NCBI RefSeq assembly: GCF_001281315.1
Contig: NZ_CP012479.1
Coordinates: 682,001-746,000, forward strand
DNA: 64,000 nt
Source: Arthrobacter sp. ERGS1:01
GTDB lineage: Bacteria; Actinomycetota; Actinomycetes; Actinomycetales; Micrococcaceae
Reading direction: 5' to 3'
Shown: piece by piece, positions 63,542 through 64,000 of the stretch
Position numbering within the stretch: the stretch's first letter is position 1
Layout of the letters: the number at the start of each line of letters is the position of its first letter
Program-made: the position numbers and the translations under genes
Notes under the pieces: model-generated
What the model was told of the DNA's origin: nothing
Seen by the model: the letters and a program-made list of their open reading frames with translations, nothing else
Database searches by the model: none

Positions 63542-64000
63542 CTAGGCCGTCCGGCGTCGTAAAGTCAGGGACGCAAGAAGCAGGCCGGCCACCACGAACG
63601 CGGCCACCACCACCAGGTCCGTGACCAGCGCCGAGGTGGGGTTGGCATGCTTGGCCACCTCCTGCAGGCCGTCAACGGCGTAGCTGAGCGGGAGGATGTT
63701 GGAGAGCGCCTGCAGCACGCCGTTCATCTGGTCCCGGACCACGAACAGTCCGCACAACAGGATCTGCGGGATCACCACCACCGGCATGAACTGGACGGCC
63801 TGGAACTCGGTCGTGGCAAAGGCGGAGCACAGCAGGCCCAGCGCGACGCCCAGCACGGCCGTCAGCACGGAGATCAACACCACCCAGCCGGCGTTGCCCA
63901 CGATGGTCATCTTGAACACCCAGTACGCAACACCGCTCGCCACGAGGGCCTGCAACGCGGCCATGATGGAGAAGGCCAGCGCATAGCCAAACAGGAGGTC
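63542..64000 (-). CDS. ABC-2 type permease (partial, continues beyond the window)
   Basis: The last 152 codons of a permease whose frame stays open to the window edge. Four to five helices are visible, with the ABC-2 signature region F-M-P-V-V-V-I-P-Q-I-L-L-C-G-L-F and L-S-N-I-L-P-L-S-Y-A-V-D-G-L. The C-terminus is S-L-T-L-R-R-R-T-A. It would work with an ATPase encoded upstream, outside the window, in export of a drug or lipid. Confidence 0.88.
   Translation of the reverse strand, partial: DLLFGYALAFSIMAALQALVASGVAYWVFKMTIVGNAGWVVLISVLTAVLGVALGLLCSAFATTEFQAVQFMPVVVIPQILLCGLFVVRDQMNGVLQALSNILPLSYAVDGLQEVAKHANPTSALVTDLVVVAAFVVAGLLLASLTLRRRTA

Overview
The window is GC-rich, gene-dense actinobacterial chromosome. 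Gene order (dgt-dnaG; M23 peptidase, rpsB-tsf-pyrH-frr-cdsA; dxr-rip-ispG-GNAT), actinobacterial families (LGFP repeats, SPW, DivIVA-domain protein) and a dispersed GGTCGAGCTTGTCGAGACC repeat suggest a member of the Micrococcaceae, Arthrobacter or a close relative. The genus is inferred from gene content, not from a marker tree.

Layout. 1-4 kb: end of an ABC-2 permease gene, a NarL-type two-component pair, CorA and a TetR regulator. 4-10 kb: dusB (frameshifted near its end), dgt, a VOC protein, a small membrane protein, dnaG and tRNA-Asn. 10-19 kb: a secreted eight-repeat LGFP protein, a polar amino-acid-type ABC transporter operon, a YtcJ-like amidohydrolase divergent from a LysR regulator, a second tRNA-Asn and a Bcr/CflA exporter. 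19-25 kb: holin-like envelope protein, CDP-alcohol phosphatidyltransferase, DMT transporter, GT4 glycosyltransferase, a CAT-anticodon tRNA, a K+ channel and an acyl-CoA dehydrogenase. 25-32 kb: M23 peptidase, then the translation/lipid block rpsB-tsf-pyrH-frr-cdsA and a DivIVA-domain protein. 32-37 kb: a LytS/LytR two-component system driving a DUF485 plus sodium:solute symporter pair, and membrane proteins. 37-51 kb: branched-chain amino-acid catabolism: AsnC regulator, bkdA-bkdB and a multiply frameshifted bkdC, then TetR, accD1-accA1-acyl-CoA dehydrogenase-scoAB-maoC-citE, matching in content the Mycobacterium tuberculosis leucine/itaconate locus Rv2495c-Rv2504c. 51-60 kb: FMN reductase/MarR pair and the isoprenoid block dxr-rip-ispG-GNAT, interrupted between rip and ispG by a nuclease-like AbiEi/DUF559 gene flanked by two matching long hairpins, plus a SatD-like pair and a YciI protein. 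60-64 kb: FadH-like oxidoreductase with a PadR regulator, a WXG100-like protein, a TetR regulator and a partial ABC-2 permease.

The most unusual signals are: a short repeat family, free of stops in all six frames, that has entered coding sequences in one reading frame (V-V-E-L/P-V-E-T-P) in accA1, scoA and maoC; the hairpin-flanked AbiEi/DUF559 cassette that splits a conserved operon; and bkdC, where five single-base corrections, mostly in G or C runs, restore a full E2 with an intact active-site motif. A clearly new multi-gene system is not proven here; the hairpin/nuclease cassette and the in-frame repeat family are the best candidates for something undescribed.
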